From: an uncultured Chlamydiae bacterium
GTDB taxonomy: Bacteria; Chlamydiota; Chlamydiia; Chlamydiales; Rhabdochlamydiaceae
Length of the DNA: 10,834 bases
Direction of reading: 5' to 3'
NCBI GenBank assembly: GCA_903867585.1
Contig: CAIPRZ010000148.1
Span: 1-10,834, forward strand
The position numbers were made by a program, and so were the translations under genes. The notes beneath the pieces are model-generated. The model did not search any database. It worked only from the letters and a program-made list of their open reading frames with translations, and had not been told where the DNA came from. Each line of letters starts with the position of its first letter. The stretch's first letter is position 1. Positions 4,874-10,834 of the stretch are shown piece by piece.

Positions 4874-6229
4874 TCCTACGAATTGACAACCCTCTTGAAT
4901 CAGTTGATCCACATAAGAAATCACATAATTGTGATTTAAAAAATTAGGATCACTGAGCATCCATAAATGGAATGGGATCGTTGAATGGACACCGCCAATA
5001 TGGAACTCTTTTAAAGCCCTCTTGCCCACAGCTATCGCCTCTTCACGGGTTGCCCCTTTTACAATCAATTTTGCAATCATTGAATCATAGTGAGGAGGAA
5101 TTTTATAACCGGCATAAGCGGCGCTATCGATTCTTACATGAGGACCACCGGGCGCTACGTAATAATCTAGATGTCCAGGAGAGGGGGCAAAGTTGTTAGC
5201 AGGGTTTTCAGCATTGATTCTAAATTGAATCACATGCCCTTTGAACTCGATATCTTTTTGCTTTACTGAGAGTTTTTGTCCCATAGCAATTCTTAATTGC
5301 TCTTTAAGTAAATCAACACCGGTGAGCTCTTCAGTGACTGTATGCTCCACTTGGATCCGTGTATTAACTTCCATGAAATAAAAATTAAGATCTTTATCAA
5401 GTAAAAACTCGACCGTTCCTGCTGAATAGTAGCCCGCTTCTTTAACAATAGCAACAGCAGCTTCGCCTACTTTTTTTCTTAAAGCTGGAGTAAGCATGGG
5501 GCTTGGAGCCTCTTCAATAAGCTTTTGTCTGCGACGTTGAATCGTGCAATCTCTTTCACCAAGATAAACATAATTACCATGTTTATCACCAAGCACCTGA
5601 ACTTCGATGTGTCTTGGATCTACAATCATTTTCTCTAAATATACATCAGGATTATTGAAGGCTGCTTGCGCTTCTTGCTGAGCAGAATGAAAAAGAGAAA
5701 CAAATTCATCTTCATGATGTGCAATACGGATACCTTTTCCACCACCACCAGCTACAGCTTTAATAAACACCGGAAAGCCGATTTTTTTAGCTTCTATAAG
5801 AGCCTCGTGAGCTTCTTTAATAATGCCTTCAGAACCTGGAATAACAGGACATTTAGCCGCTTTTGCTGTTTGTTTGGCTTTAGCTTTATCACCAAGCAAA
5901 GAAATCGCTTTTGATGAAGGACCAATAAAATTAAGCCCTGAGCTTTCACAAATAGCTGCAAAACTGGCGTTTTCACTCAAAAATCCATATCCTGGATGGA
6001 TCGCATCAGCACCTGTAATTTCACAAGCCGATAAGATATTAGAAACTTTAAGATACGATTTCATGCTTGGAGGTTCTCCAATACAAATAGCTTCATCAGC
6101 TTGAAGCACATGAAGGGCTTCGGCGTCAGCTTGGGAATAGACCGCTACTGTTTGGATACCCATATCGTGACAAGCACGGATGATTCGTACCGCGATTTCA
6201 CCGCGGTTTGCAATGAGAACTTTTTTCAT
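4856..6229 (-). CDS. accC: Biotin carboxylase subunit of acetyl-CoA carboxylase
   Basis: A 457-residue ATP-grasp enzyme, close to the 449 residues of E. coli AccC. It carboxylates biotin on AccB with ATP and bicarbonate, the first half-reaction of malonyl-CoA formation for fatty acid synthesis in the cytosol. Visible marks are ANRGEIAVRIIRA at the N-terminus, the GYGFLSEN segment (81-88) and the flexible glycine-rich ATP loop GGGGKG (161-166). Others are RHIEVQVLGD (206-215), the metal and catalytic stretch EVNTRIQVEH (287-296) with E287 and R291, and QFRINAEN (335-342) with R337. Nothing essential is missing. It starts 3 bases after the accB stop with no clear Shine-Dalgarno, so translation is probably coupled to accB. 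The carboxyltransferase genes accA and accD are not in the window. The end of the gene forms part of the operon terminator. Confidence 0.97.
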   Translation of the reverse strand: MKKVLIANRGEIAVRIIRACHDMGIQTVAVYSQADAEALHVLQADEAICIGEPPSMKSYLKVSNILSACEITGADAIHPGYGFLSENASFAAICESSGLNFIGPSSKAISLLGDKAKAKQTAKAAKCPVIPGSEGIIKEAHEALIEAKKIGFPVFIKAVAGGGGKGIRIAHHEDEFVSLFHSAQQEAQAAFNNPDVYLEKMIVDPRHIEVQVLGDKHGNYVYLGERDCTIQRRRQKLIEEAPSPMLTPALRKKVGEAAVAIVKEAGYYSAGTVEFLLDKDLNFYFMEVNTRIQVEHTVTEELTGVDLLKEQLRIAMGQKLSVKQKDIEFKGHVIQFRINAENPANNFAPSPGHLDYYVAPGGPHVRIDSAAYAGYKIPPHYDSMIAKLIVKGATREEAIAVGKRALKEFHIGGVHSTIPFHLWMLSDPNFLNHNYVISYVDQLIQEGCQFVGLEPLI

Positions 6230-6232
6230 AAA

Positions 6233-6730
6233 TTAAACAATTTTAAACAATTTTGATCCGAATTCGACAGGCTGACCGTTAGAATGGAGAACTTCGACAA
6301 CAGTACCAGAAATTCCAGCTTTTACCTCGTTCATCACCTTCATCGCTTCAATAATACAGACCACTGTATGAGCATCCACCTTATCGCCAACTTTTACATA
6401 AGCGGGTTTTTCAGGAGTTGGAGTCGAATAGTAAGTACCAACCATTGGAGCTGTGATGAATTTACCCTCTTCTTCTTTGTTTCCAGCATGAGAAGCATGA
6501 TGATGAGACATCGGCGTGCCAATAGGGGCATGAACCGTTTGTGTGGTTAACGGAGGGTGATACTCTCTAAAACCTGATGGAATCATATGTTCCATATGAG
6601 AAGAGGCTGCAGGGCGCTCATCGAAGCATTCAAGTTCGATCTCGAATCCGGTTTTTTCTTTAAGACTAATTCTTTTCAATCCCGCTCTTCGCATAGCGGC
6701 CATTAATTCTTTGATTTGTTTTAAATCCAC
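6233..6730 (-). CDS. accB: Biotin carboxyl carrier protein of acetyl-CoA carboxylase
   Basis: A 165-residue carrier protein (156 in E. coli). Residues 1-35 form the conserved helical N-terminus (MDLKQIKELMAAM...GFEIELE). Residues 36-90 are a histidine- and proline-rich linker, unlike the alanine/proline linker of E. coli. Residues 91-165 are the biotinyl domain with EAMKVMNEVK, where K131 receives biotin. AccB carries carboxybiotin between AccC and the AccA/AccD carboxyltransferase. The start is GTG (6730-6728), chosen because it gives the canonical MDLKQI start and is preceded by GAGG at a 5-base distance. It follows efp by 11 bases and precedes accC by 3. The biotin ligase is not in the window. 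Confidence 0.96.
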   Translation of the reverse strand: MDLKQIKELMAAMRRAGLKRISLKEKTGFEIELECFDERPAASSHMEHMIPSGFREYHPPLTTQTVHAPIGTPMSHHHASHAGNKEEEGKFITAPMVGTYYSTPTPEKPAYVKVGDKVDAHTVVCIIEAMKVMNEVKAGISGTVVEVLHSNGQPVEFGSKLFKIV

Positions 6731-6741
6731 GTTAACCTCGT

Positions 6742-7305
6742 TTATATTCTTTGAACGTATTCTGCCAGCTGCGTATCCACCTTCACAACATCACCTGATT
6801 CTATAAACATAGGCACTTCTAAAGTGGCCCCTGTTTCTAAATAGGCCAGTTTTACAGCGTTAGATACGTGTTGTGGATTGTCGCTTGCCTCTGTTTTAGT
6901 TACCATGAGTTCTAAAAACTGTGGCAATTCAACAGAGAAAACTTTATCCCCGTAAAAATAGGCTCTAATTTCAACACTTTCTTTTAAATAATTGACTTTG
7001 TCTCCAACAACATTAGAAGGGATAAACACCTGATCTAGTGTTGATAAATCTAAAAATAAAAAGTCACTTCCTTCTGGGTACAAAAACTCTAAAGAGCGCT
7101 CGTTTAGAGCCACCTCTTCAACCATCTGGCCTACTTTAAGGTTCTTTTCTATTACCGAATCAGTAGAAAGATTTTGCAGGCGTGCTTTAATAAATGGCGT
7201 CCCTTTAGGAACAGATACCCTGACAACCGATTCAACGCGGTAGATAGTTTGATCGAGTAAAATGATCATTCCTTGAGATAGCTGGTTGCTGTTTACACTG
7301 GCCAT
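6742..7305 (-). CDS. efp: Translation elongation factor P, divergent chlamydial type
   Basis: A 187-residue protein of normal EF-P length with the three beta-barrel domains: KOW-like residues 1-64, the OB domain 65-125 and the C-terminal OB domain 126-187. The end LETGATLEVPMFIESGDVVKVDT matches the EF-P signature. EF-P binds the ribosome between P and E sites and rescues stalling on proline runs. The tip loop is unusual: the common PGKG is VPKG here (V32-P33-K34-G35), with K34 still at the modified position of E. coli EF-P. The wording FIKARL and FLFLDL fits the first of the two chlamydial EF-P copies (CT122-like, from memory). No EpmA or EpmB is seen nearby, so modification is open. The start ATG has AAGGA 10 bases upstream; the gene begins 7 bases after the HAD gene. 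Confidence 0.93.
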   Translation of the reverse strand: MASVNSNQLSQGMIILLDQTIYRVESVVRVSVPKGTPFIKARLQNLSTDSVIEKNLKVGQMVEEVALNERSLEFLYPEGSDFLFLDLSTLDQVFIPSNVVGDKVNYLKESVEIRAYFYGDKVFSVELPQFLELMVTKTEASDNPQHVSNAVKLAYLETGATLEVPMFIESGDVVKVDTQLAEYVQRI

Positions 7306-7312
7306 GGTCGTA

Positions 7313-7993
7313 TTATCCTTGGGTGTTGTAAGGGTTTTCTATAGATTTTATCAAATTTTCAACTTCTGTAACATCATCAATTACAAAATCAACCTGATCT
7401 TTATTAATTTTTTGATGTTTTCCTCGCCCTTGCCTTACTAAAACAGTTGTAAAACCTAAATTTTTAGCCGGCAATAAATCTCGAACAATCCGATCTCCCA
7501 CCACTATAACTTTTTGATTATTAGAGGAGTTAAAAATGTTTTGATAGGCGGTTTTTTTATCTGTTCCCTCAACAATTTCTATAAAATCAAAATAATTATT
7601 AGTAAGATCTGATTTTTGAATTTTCAAGTTTTGTATTTGCATTGTGCCTGAGGTAACTAGCGCTAGTTGATACTCTTTTTTTAATTTATTGAGTAATTGG
7701 TAGACCCCAGAAAAAACAGATACGGGAATATCGGGATCGTAGGCATTTAATTTGTGAGCAGCCTCTTGGATAATGCTGTCATCAATACCTGACTTTTTAA
7801 ATAAATCACCTAGAGCTTCTTGCGAAGAACTATACTCGCTGTGCTTTTCAATCAAATCATTAAGCAAGGAATGGGAAGCATTTTGTAAAAGACCCACTTC
7901 TTGCAAATGATCTAATACCTGTTTAAAGCGCCAGGGAGTAATAAGCTCACTTGTTTTAATAAGGGTGTCATCAAGATCAAAGATGATTAACAA
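7313..7993 (-). CDS. HAD-superfamily phosphatase
   Basis: A 226-residue HAD hydrolase with all four motifs. These are FDLDDT at 5-10 (nucleophile D6, acid D8), VTSGT at 113-117, K147 in DKKTAY, and VVGDR at 165-168 with D167 and D172 for magnesium. Residues about 15-90 form a helical cap of the phosphoglycolate/beta-phosphoglucomutase type, so a small phosphorylated metabolite is the likely substrate, but it cannot be named. The start is TTG (7993-7991). No ATG is possible because the frame has a TGA two codons upstream and the nucleophile motif must begin by residue 6. GAGGAG stands 10 bases before it, inside the yvcK coding region, and the genes overlap by 17 bases. Its tight link to yvcK and rpe suggests work in sugar-phosphate metabolism. 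Confidence 0.87.
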   Translation of the reverse strand: MLIIFDLDDTLIKTSELITPWRFKQVLDHLQEVGLLQNASHSLLNDLIEKHSEYSSSQEALGDLFKKSGIDDSIIQEAAHKLNAYDPDIPVSVFSGVYQLLNKLKKEYQLALVTSGTMQIQNLKIQKSDLTNNYFDFIEIVEGTDKKTAYQNIFNSSNNQKVIVVGDRIVRDLLPAKNLGFTTVLVRQGRGKHQKINKDQVDFVIDDVTEVENLIKSIENPYNTQG

Positions 7994-8939
7994 TTTTCAT
8001 TAACTCCTCTGCTAATCGATGGGGATCGTGACGAATAAGATTTCTTTTAAGTAAATCCCTTTTAGAGGGTTTTTCTAAACCTCCTAAAAATGAGGCCTCA
8101 ATAATACGAGAATCTGAAAGATCATTTTCAACAAGATCACCTTCATCAGCATACATGTCAATAAGCTCAGATGGGGGCTTTTGATTGTTAACAAGCACGT
8201 AATCAAAAATATCATCGCCTGTAAACTTGCGCATCTCACGAATATAATCAGAAGTTTTAAATCCGTGAGTTTGTCCTGTACGATTCATTAAATTTACAAC
8301 AAAAACTTTTTTGGCTTTTGATTGATGAACCGCATCAGCAAGCCCTTCAACAAGAAAATTAGGGATTAAAGAGGTATAAAGACCGCCTGGTCCTATAACA
8401 ATAAGATCGGCTGAATAAAGCTCTTGAATAGCACGTGGATTAACGCTGGCATAAGGCTCTAAGTAAATGGTTTTATAGCCATGCTTAATTTCTTGGGATA
8501 AATAAATCTCTTTTTCCCCTTCAAGCACTTTGCGATTGGCAAGTAGCATCTTCAACCTAACTTCATGAGTTGTGACAGGAATCACTTTGCCTTTAATCGA
8601 TAAAATTTTTCCCATTTCATCAACTGCTTTTTCAAAACTCCCAGTCACTTTTTCTAATGCAGATAATAATAAATTCCCAAAACTATGGCCTTGAAGACCC
8701 CCATTTTCAAATCGGTAATTCATTAAGGAGCGCATGAGTGATGAGGACTCTGATAGAGCCACAAGACATTGTCTAACATCACCGGGAGGCAAAACTCCTA
8801 ATTCATCGCGCAATATGCCTGTCGATCCTCCATCATCGGCCATCGAAACAATCGCAGAGAGTTCTACATCGTAGGTTTTAAGTCCTCCAAGAACAGTAAA
8901 ATTCCCAGTACCGCCACCTATAACAACGATTTTCTTCAC
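7977..8939 (-). CDS. yvcK: YvcK/GlmR-family UDP-sugar-binding regulator
   Basis: A 320-residue protein of the YvcK/CofD-like group (317 in B. subtilis). Motifs in order are VIGGGTGNFTVLGGLK (6-21), SMADDGGSTGILRDELG (32-48), LPPGDVRQCLVAL (50-62), QGHSFGNLLL (83-92), IGPGGLYTSLIPNFLVEGL (182-200) and VNLMNRTGQT (215-224). The length and the lack of F420 genes argue for YvcK rather than the CofD transferase. In B. subtilis and Listeria YvcK binds UDP-GlcNAc and steers carbon into cell-wall precursors; a similar role in a chlamydia with peptidoglycan is inferred. The start is GTG (8939-8937), one base after the rpe stop, with AGGGGGG four bases upstream. The 3' end overlaps the HAD gene. Confidence 0.9.
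   Translation of the reverse strand: MKKIVVIGGGTGNFTVLGGLKTYDVELSAIVSMADDGGSTGILRDELGVLPPGDVRQCLVALSESSSLMRSLMNYRFENGGLQGHSFGNLLLSALEKVTGSFEKAVDEMGKILSIKGKVIPVTTHEVRLKMLLANRKVLEGEKEIYLSQEIKHGYKTIYLEPYASVNPRAIQELYSADLIVIGPGGLYTSLIPNFLVEGLADAVHQSKAKKVFVVNLMNRTGQTHGFKTSDYIREMRKFTGDDIFDYVLVNNQKPPSELIDMYADEGDLVENDLSDSRIIEASFLGGLEKPSKRDLLKRNLIRHDPHRLAEELMKIVNHL
8004..8009 (-). promoter_or_regulatory. Shine-Dalgarno GAGGAG deciding the TTG start of the HAD gene
   Basis: GAGGAG on the minus strand lies inside the last codons of yvcK and 10 bases before the TTG at 7993-7991. It is the best ribosome site near the start and supports TTG, since no ATG or GTG lies in frame between the upstream TGA and the DLDDT motif. 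Confidence 0.6.
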
Positions 8940-8940
8940 A

Positions 8941-9648
8941 CTACCCCCCTGCTGCTAATCGGAGTGTTTCGATACCTTTGGCTAAATCTTTTTGATTGTA
9001 AAGATGATTACCTGAAACAAAAACGTTAGCTCCAGCTTCAGCGCATAATTTAGCAGTCTCGTTATTGATACCGCCATCGACTTGAATTAAAAAAGGGTCA
9101 TGAAGATAGGTTTCAGGATTAACTACCCCACCTCTTGCAATTTTTCGTGTGGTACAAGCCTGTCTTAAGAACCGGATTTTTTCTAGCATATCAGGCATAA
9201 ATTCTTGACCGCCAAATCCAGGCTGCACTGTCATGATCAGGATTAAATCACACTTATCGATGTATCTGACCATAAGTTCCATAGATGTATCTGGAGAAAA
9301 AGCAAGACCTACTTGAACATTGCATTTACGGATATAATTTATGGTTTCTTCCACATCTTCTGTGGCTTCAAAATGAAAGGTAATACGATCAGCACCAGCT
9401 TCAATAAACCTTTCGACGTAATTAAACGGGCTATAAATCATTAAGTGAACATCCAAAAAAAGTGGGGTCGCTTTATTTATAGCAGCAACAGCTTTTGGAC
9501 CTATTGTGATATTGTTGACAAACAGTCCATCCATGATATCAACATGAATAGCATCCGCTTTTGCAAGCTCGATTCTTTTAGCTTCATGAGCTAACTGACC
9601 AAAATCAAAGGATAATATGGAGGGCTCTATGATAACTTTTTTTGACAT
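8941..9648 (-). CDS. rpe: Ribulose-5-phosphate 3-epimerase
   Basis: A 235-residue TIM-barrel enzyme that interconverts ribulose 5-phosphate and xylulose 5-phosphate in the pentose phosphate pathway. Family marks are EPSILSFDFG (8-17), HVDIMDGLFVNNITIGP (35-51; metal H35 and catalytic acid D37), DVHLM (66-70; H68), TFHFEA (90-95), VQPGFGGQEFM (141-151) and QVDGGINNETA (189-199; D191). It is slightly longer than usual (220-230) because of an extra segment around 168-186 (RKIARGGVVNPETYLHDPF) before the VDGG strand. The phosphate-loop end reads VSGNHLY where most enzymes have AGS. Segments such as DLFL/PLFL..MIY.PF are like the chlamydial enzyme, from memory. The ATG has AAAGG 8 bases upstream. 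It is the first gene of the operon that runs to accC. Confidence 0.95.
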   Translation of the reverse strand: MSKKVIIEPSILSFDFGQLAHEAKRIELAKADAIHVDIMDGLFVNNITIGPKAVAAINKATPLFLDVHLMIYSPFNYVERFIEAGADRITFHFEATEDVEETINYIRKCNVQVGLAFSPDTSMELMVRYIDKCDLILIMTVQPGFGGQEFMPDMLEKIRFLRQACTTRKIARGGVVNPETYLHDPFLIQVDGGINNETAKLCAEAGANVFVSGNHLYNQKDLAKGIETLRLAAGG

Positions 9649-9668
9649 GTGAAAGCCTTTTTTTCGCT

Positions 9669-9699
9669 AGTTTACCTGACAAAATAGGGCTCTTGTCAA
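9669..9699 (-). promoter_or_regulatory. Likely promoter of the rpe-yvcK-HAD-efp-accB-accC operon
   Basis: On the minus strand a perfect TTGACA (9699 to 9694) stands 19 bases before TAAACT (9674 to 9669), in the only sizeable gap (52 bases) of the leftward series. A start near 9662 would give a leader of about 14 bases with the rpe ribosome site. A 6-base dyad TGACAA/TTGTCA overlaps the -35 box and could be an operator. The -10 box and spacing are only fair. Confidence 0.45.
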
Positions 9700-9700
9700 G

Positions 9701-10486
9701 TCAAATGGATTCCTCATAACAAGGAGAATTTTTAAACACGAGCTCACTTAAGCTTTCTTTTATCGTAGTAAATGGTAAATTTCTATTTTTAAATGATTTA
9801 ATTTCTAAAACGATACCATTTTTTTTAGCTAAAGAGACCGCTCTTTCATGAAGTACTTTAGCTCCGTTTTTACAAAGCTCAATCATGGAATCATAATTTA
9901 ATGAGGGGTAAAATTTGGCCTCTTGATGTTTCAAGGGGTCCTTATCATAAATACCTTGAACTTCTTTAAAAAACTCAACCTTTGAACTCCCCAAGGCTAT
10001 AGCAAGAGCTACTGCTGAAGTGTCAGAGCCCCCACGACCCAGGGTTGTAATATCACCATCTTTAGAAACACCCTGAAATCCAGCCACAATAACAACTTTA
10101 TTGAGCTCAAGCAGCTTTCTAACGCGAGAGGGCTTTACATCTATAATTAAAGCTTCTGTATGATGGATGCTAGTAATAACCCCTGATTGGGATCCTGTAA
10201 GGCTTATGGCCTCAATGCCAATTTTATCAAGAGACATCGCAAGAAGAGCGATGCTTATCCTTTCTCCAACAGAAACCAGCATATCCAGTTCTCTTTTAGG
10301 AGGATTTGGGTGAACAAGATGGGCCATGTCAATCAACTGATCCGTTGATTTTAGCATCGCGCTTACAACGACAACGATCTTATTTCCCTCTTGGACCTTA
10401 CTTTTTACAATTTCAGCAACCCTATCAAAATCAAAAGGAGAAGCTACAGAAGCTCCTCCAAATTTTAGAACAACAATCGGATTCAT
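9701..10486 (-). CDS. Aspartokinase catalytic domain without ACT domains
   Basis: A 261-residue amino acid kinase. Motifs follow aspartokinase: VLKFGGASVA (6-15), VSAM and TDQL (41-51), LVSVGERIS (70-78), AGFQG (135-139), TTLGRGGSDTSAVALA (147-162), GIYDKDP (178-184) and GAKVLHERAV (208-217). The reaction is ATP-dependent phosphorylation of aspartate, the entry to diaminopimelate, lysine, threonine and methionine. Bacterial aspartokinases usually have about 400 or more residues with two C-terminal ACT domains that sense lysine or threonine. Here the protein ends about 20 residues after the kinase fold. Only 52 bases separate it from rpe, so the ACT part is not lost by a local frameshift. It may be feedback-insensitive, pair with a separate ACT protein, or use another substrate. 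It starts 3 bases after the upstream stop, without a clear Shine-Dalgarno. Confidence 0.85.
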   Translation of the reverse strand: MNPIVVLKFGGASVASPFDFDRVAEIVKSKVQEGNKIVVVVSAMLKSTDQLIDMAHLVHPNPPKRELDMLVSVGERISIALLAMSLDKIGIEAISLTGSQSGVITSIHHTEALIIDVKPSRVRKLLELNKVVIVAGFQGVSKDGDITTLGRGGSDTSAVALAIALGSSKVEFFKEVQGIYDKDPLKHQEAKFYPSLNYDSMIELCKNGAKVLHERAVSLAKKNGIVLEIKSFKNRNLPFTTIKESLSELVFKNSPCYEESI

Positions 10487-10489
10487 AAA

Positions 10490-10834
10490 CTATTTTTTAT
10501 CTAAATTTTCTGTGATATGACGGTTAATTGAGAGTTTTATCGTCTCTGGAACCGTATCCATATTCAAAACTTTATTAAATAAATTTTTGGCCTCTTCTTT
10601 TTGACCAATCAAGTGCAAAGCATCAGCTTTTTGAATATCAAGGACGTAATTATAGACATTTTTTTCTACAAAAACCCCTTCAACAGGCATAGAAAGATTT
10701 TTAGCTTCATTGATGCAAAGTAACGCCAGTCTTGGAGACCCTTTTCTTAATAAAATATCAGCCATTTTTGAAAGAGGTTCTGCCCGATTAGGACGAAATT
10801 CAAAAGCTCTTGCATAACTTAAAAGAATCTGATC
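10490..10834 (-). CDS. C-terminal part of a probable TPR-containing glycosyltransferase (cut by window edge)
   Basis: The frame is open from the right edge of the window, giving at least 114 codons. The ATG at 10765-10763 is probably internal, because the 23 codons before it continue the same fold. They read YARAFEFRPNRAEPLSKMAD, followed by LLRKGSPRLALLCINEAKNL. This pattern (aromatic, RA, RP, RAEPL, then a helix pair with LA) recalls helical repeats at the C-terminus of family 2 glycosyltransferases with TPRs. A second helix pair lies near the end (DIQKADALHLIGQKEEAKNLFNKVL), typical of a TPR. The catalytic domain would lie outside the window, so the transferase function is inferred from the repeat wording alone; a plain TPR protein is possible. 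The aspartokinase gene starts 3 bases after its stop, so both are probably cotranscribed. Confidence 0.6.
   Translation of the reverse strand, partial: DQILLSYARAFEFRPNRAEPLSKMADILLRKGSPRLALLCINEAKNLSMPVEGVFVEKNVYNYVLDIQKADALHLIGQKEEAKNLFNKVLNMDTVPETIKLSINRHITENLDKK

Noticed and set aside
4972..6104. Several frames opposite or within accC
   Set aside because: The accC frame is complete with all active-site motifs; the others are cysteine- and phenylalanine-rich shadow translations.
6284..6550. Rightward frame opposite accB
   Set aside because: Antisense shadow of a confidently identified gene, with no ribosome site.
7977..8939. YvcK-like protein as CofD (2-phospho-lactate transferase)
   Set aside because: The length and motif order fit YvcK/GlmR, and no other F420 gene is visible; CofD would be unexpected in this lineage.
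9649..9710. Frameshift that split an ACT domain from the aspartokinase
   Set aside because: Only 52 bases lie before rpe and no frame there reads as ACT sequence; the protein ends cleanly.
10306..10488. Rightward frame opposite the aspartokinase gene
   Set aside because: Glutamine-rich low-complexity shadow of the antisense strand.
10763..10765. ATG at 10765 as the true start of the last gene
   Set aside because: The 23 codons before it are open to the window edge and continue the repeat pattern of the protein.

Overview
The window looks like chromosomal DNA from a member of the Chlamydiota, probably one of the environmental or amoeba-associated lineages rather than Chlamydia itself. The main evidence is the order rpe ... 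efp, accB, accC, which recalls the rpe-efp1-accB-accC block of Chlamydia trachomatis. The Rpe and EF-P sequences also share chlamydia-type wording, judged from memory rather than by a search. The DNA is AT-rich and tightly packed. None of the four tRNA genes encodes its CCA end. The naming of the phylum is inference; the gene calls are not.

Left edge (1-925): a small XRE-type repressor is followed by about 300 non-coding bases. These carry repeated TGCGTAA boxes, two pairs of which are spaced by one helical turn. They run up to the 3' end of a tRNA-Tyr gene, which resembles the edge of an integrated element. tRNA-Thr and tRNA-Tyr read leftward from a promoter that begins in the stop codon of a 60-residue SEC-C zinc protein.

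Middle (1004-4840): a TtcA-like tRNA thiolase and a PutP-like sodium/solute symporter form a rightward pair. The symporter meets a leftward lipoprotein gene tail to tail, and one hairpin holds both stop codons. A tRNA-Val/tRNA-Asp pair follows, then a YitT-family membrane protein.

Right half (4841-10834): all genes read leftward. In transcription order they are the end of a probable TPR glycosyltransferase (cut by the window edge), an aspartokinase without ACT domains, and, after a likely promoter, rpe, yvcK, a HAD phosphatase, efp, accB and accC. The series ends at a strong intrinsic terminator whose 5' arm is the last codons of accC. Gaps are 1-12 bases or overlaps, so rpe to accC is very likely one operon. 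It joins sugar-phosphate metabolism, a UDP-sugar-sensing envelope regulator, polyproline translation rescue and the first step of fatty acid synthesis, which is plausibly a growth and envelope supply unit.

I see no clear new defence or mobile system. The least explained parts are the TGCGTAA array beside tRNA-Tyr, the ACT-less aspartokinase coupled to a glycosyltransferase-like gene, and the yvcK-HAD pair set between rpe and efp.
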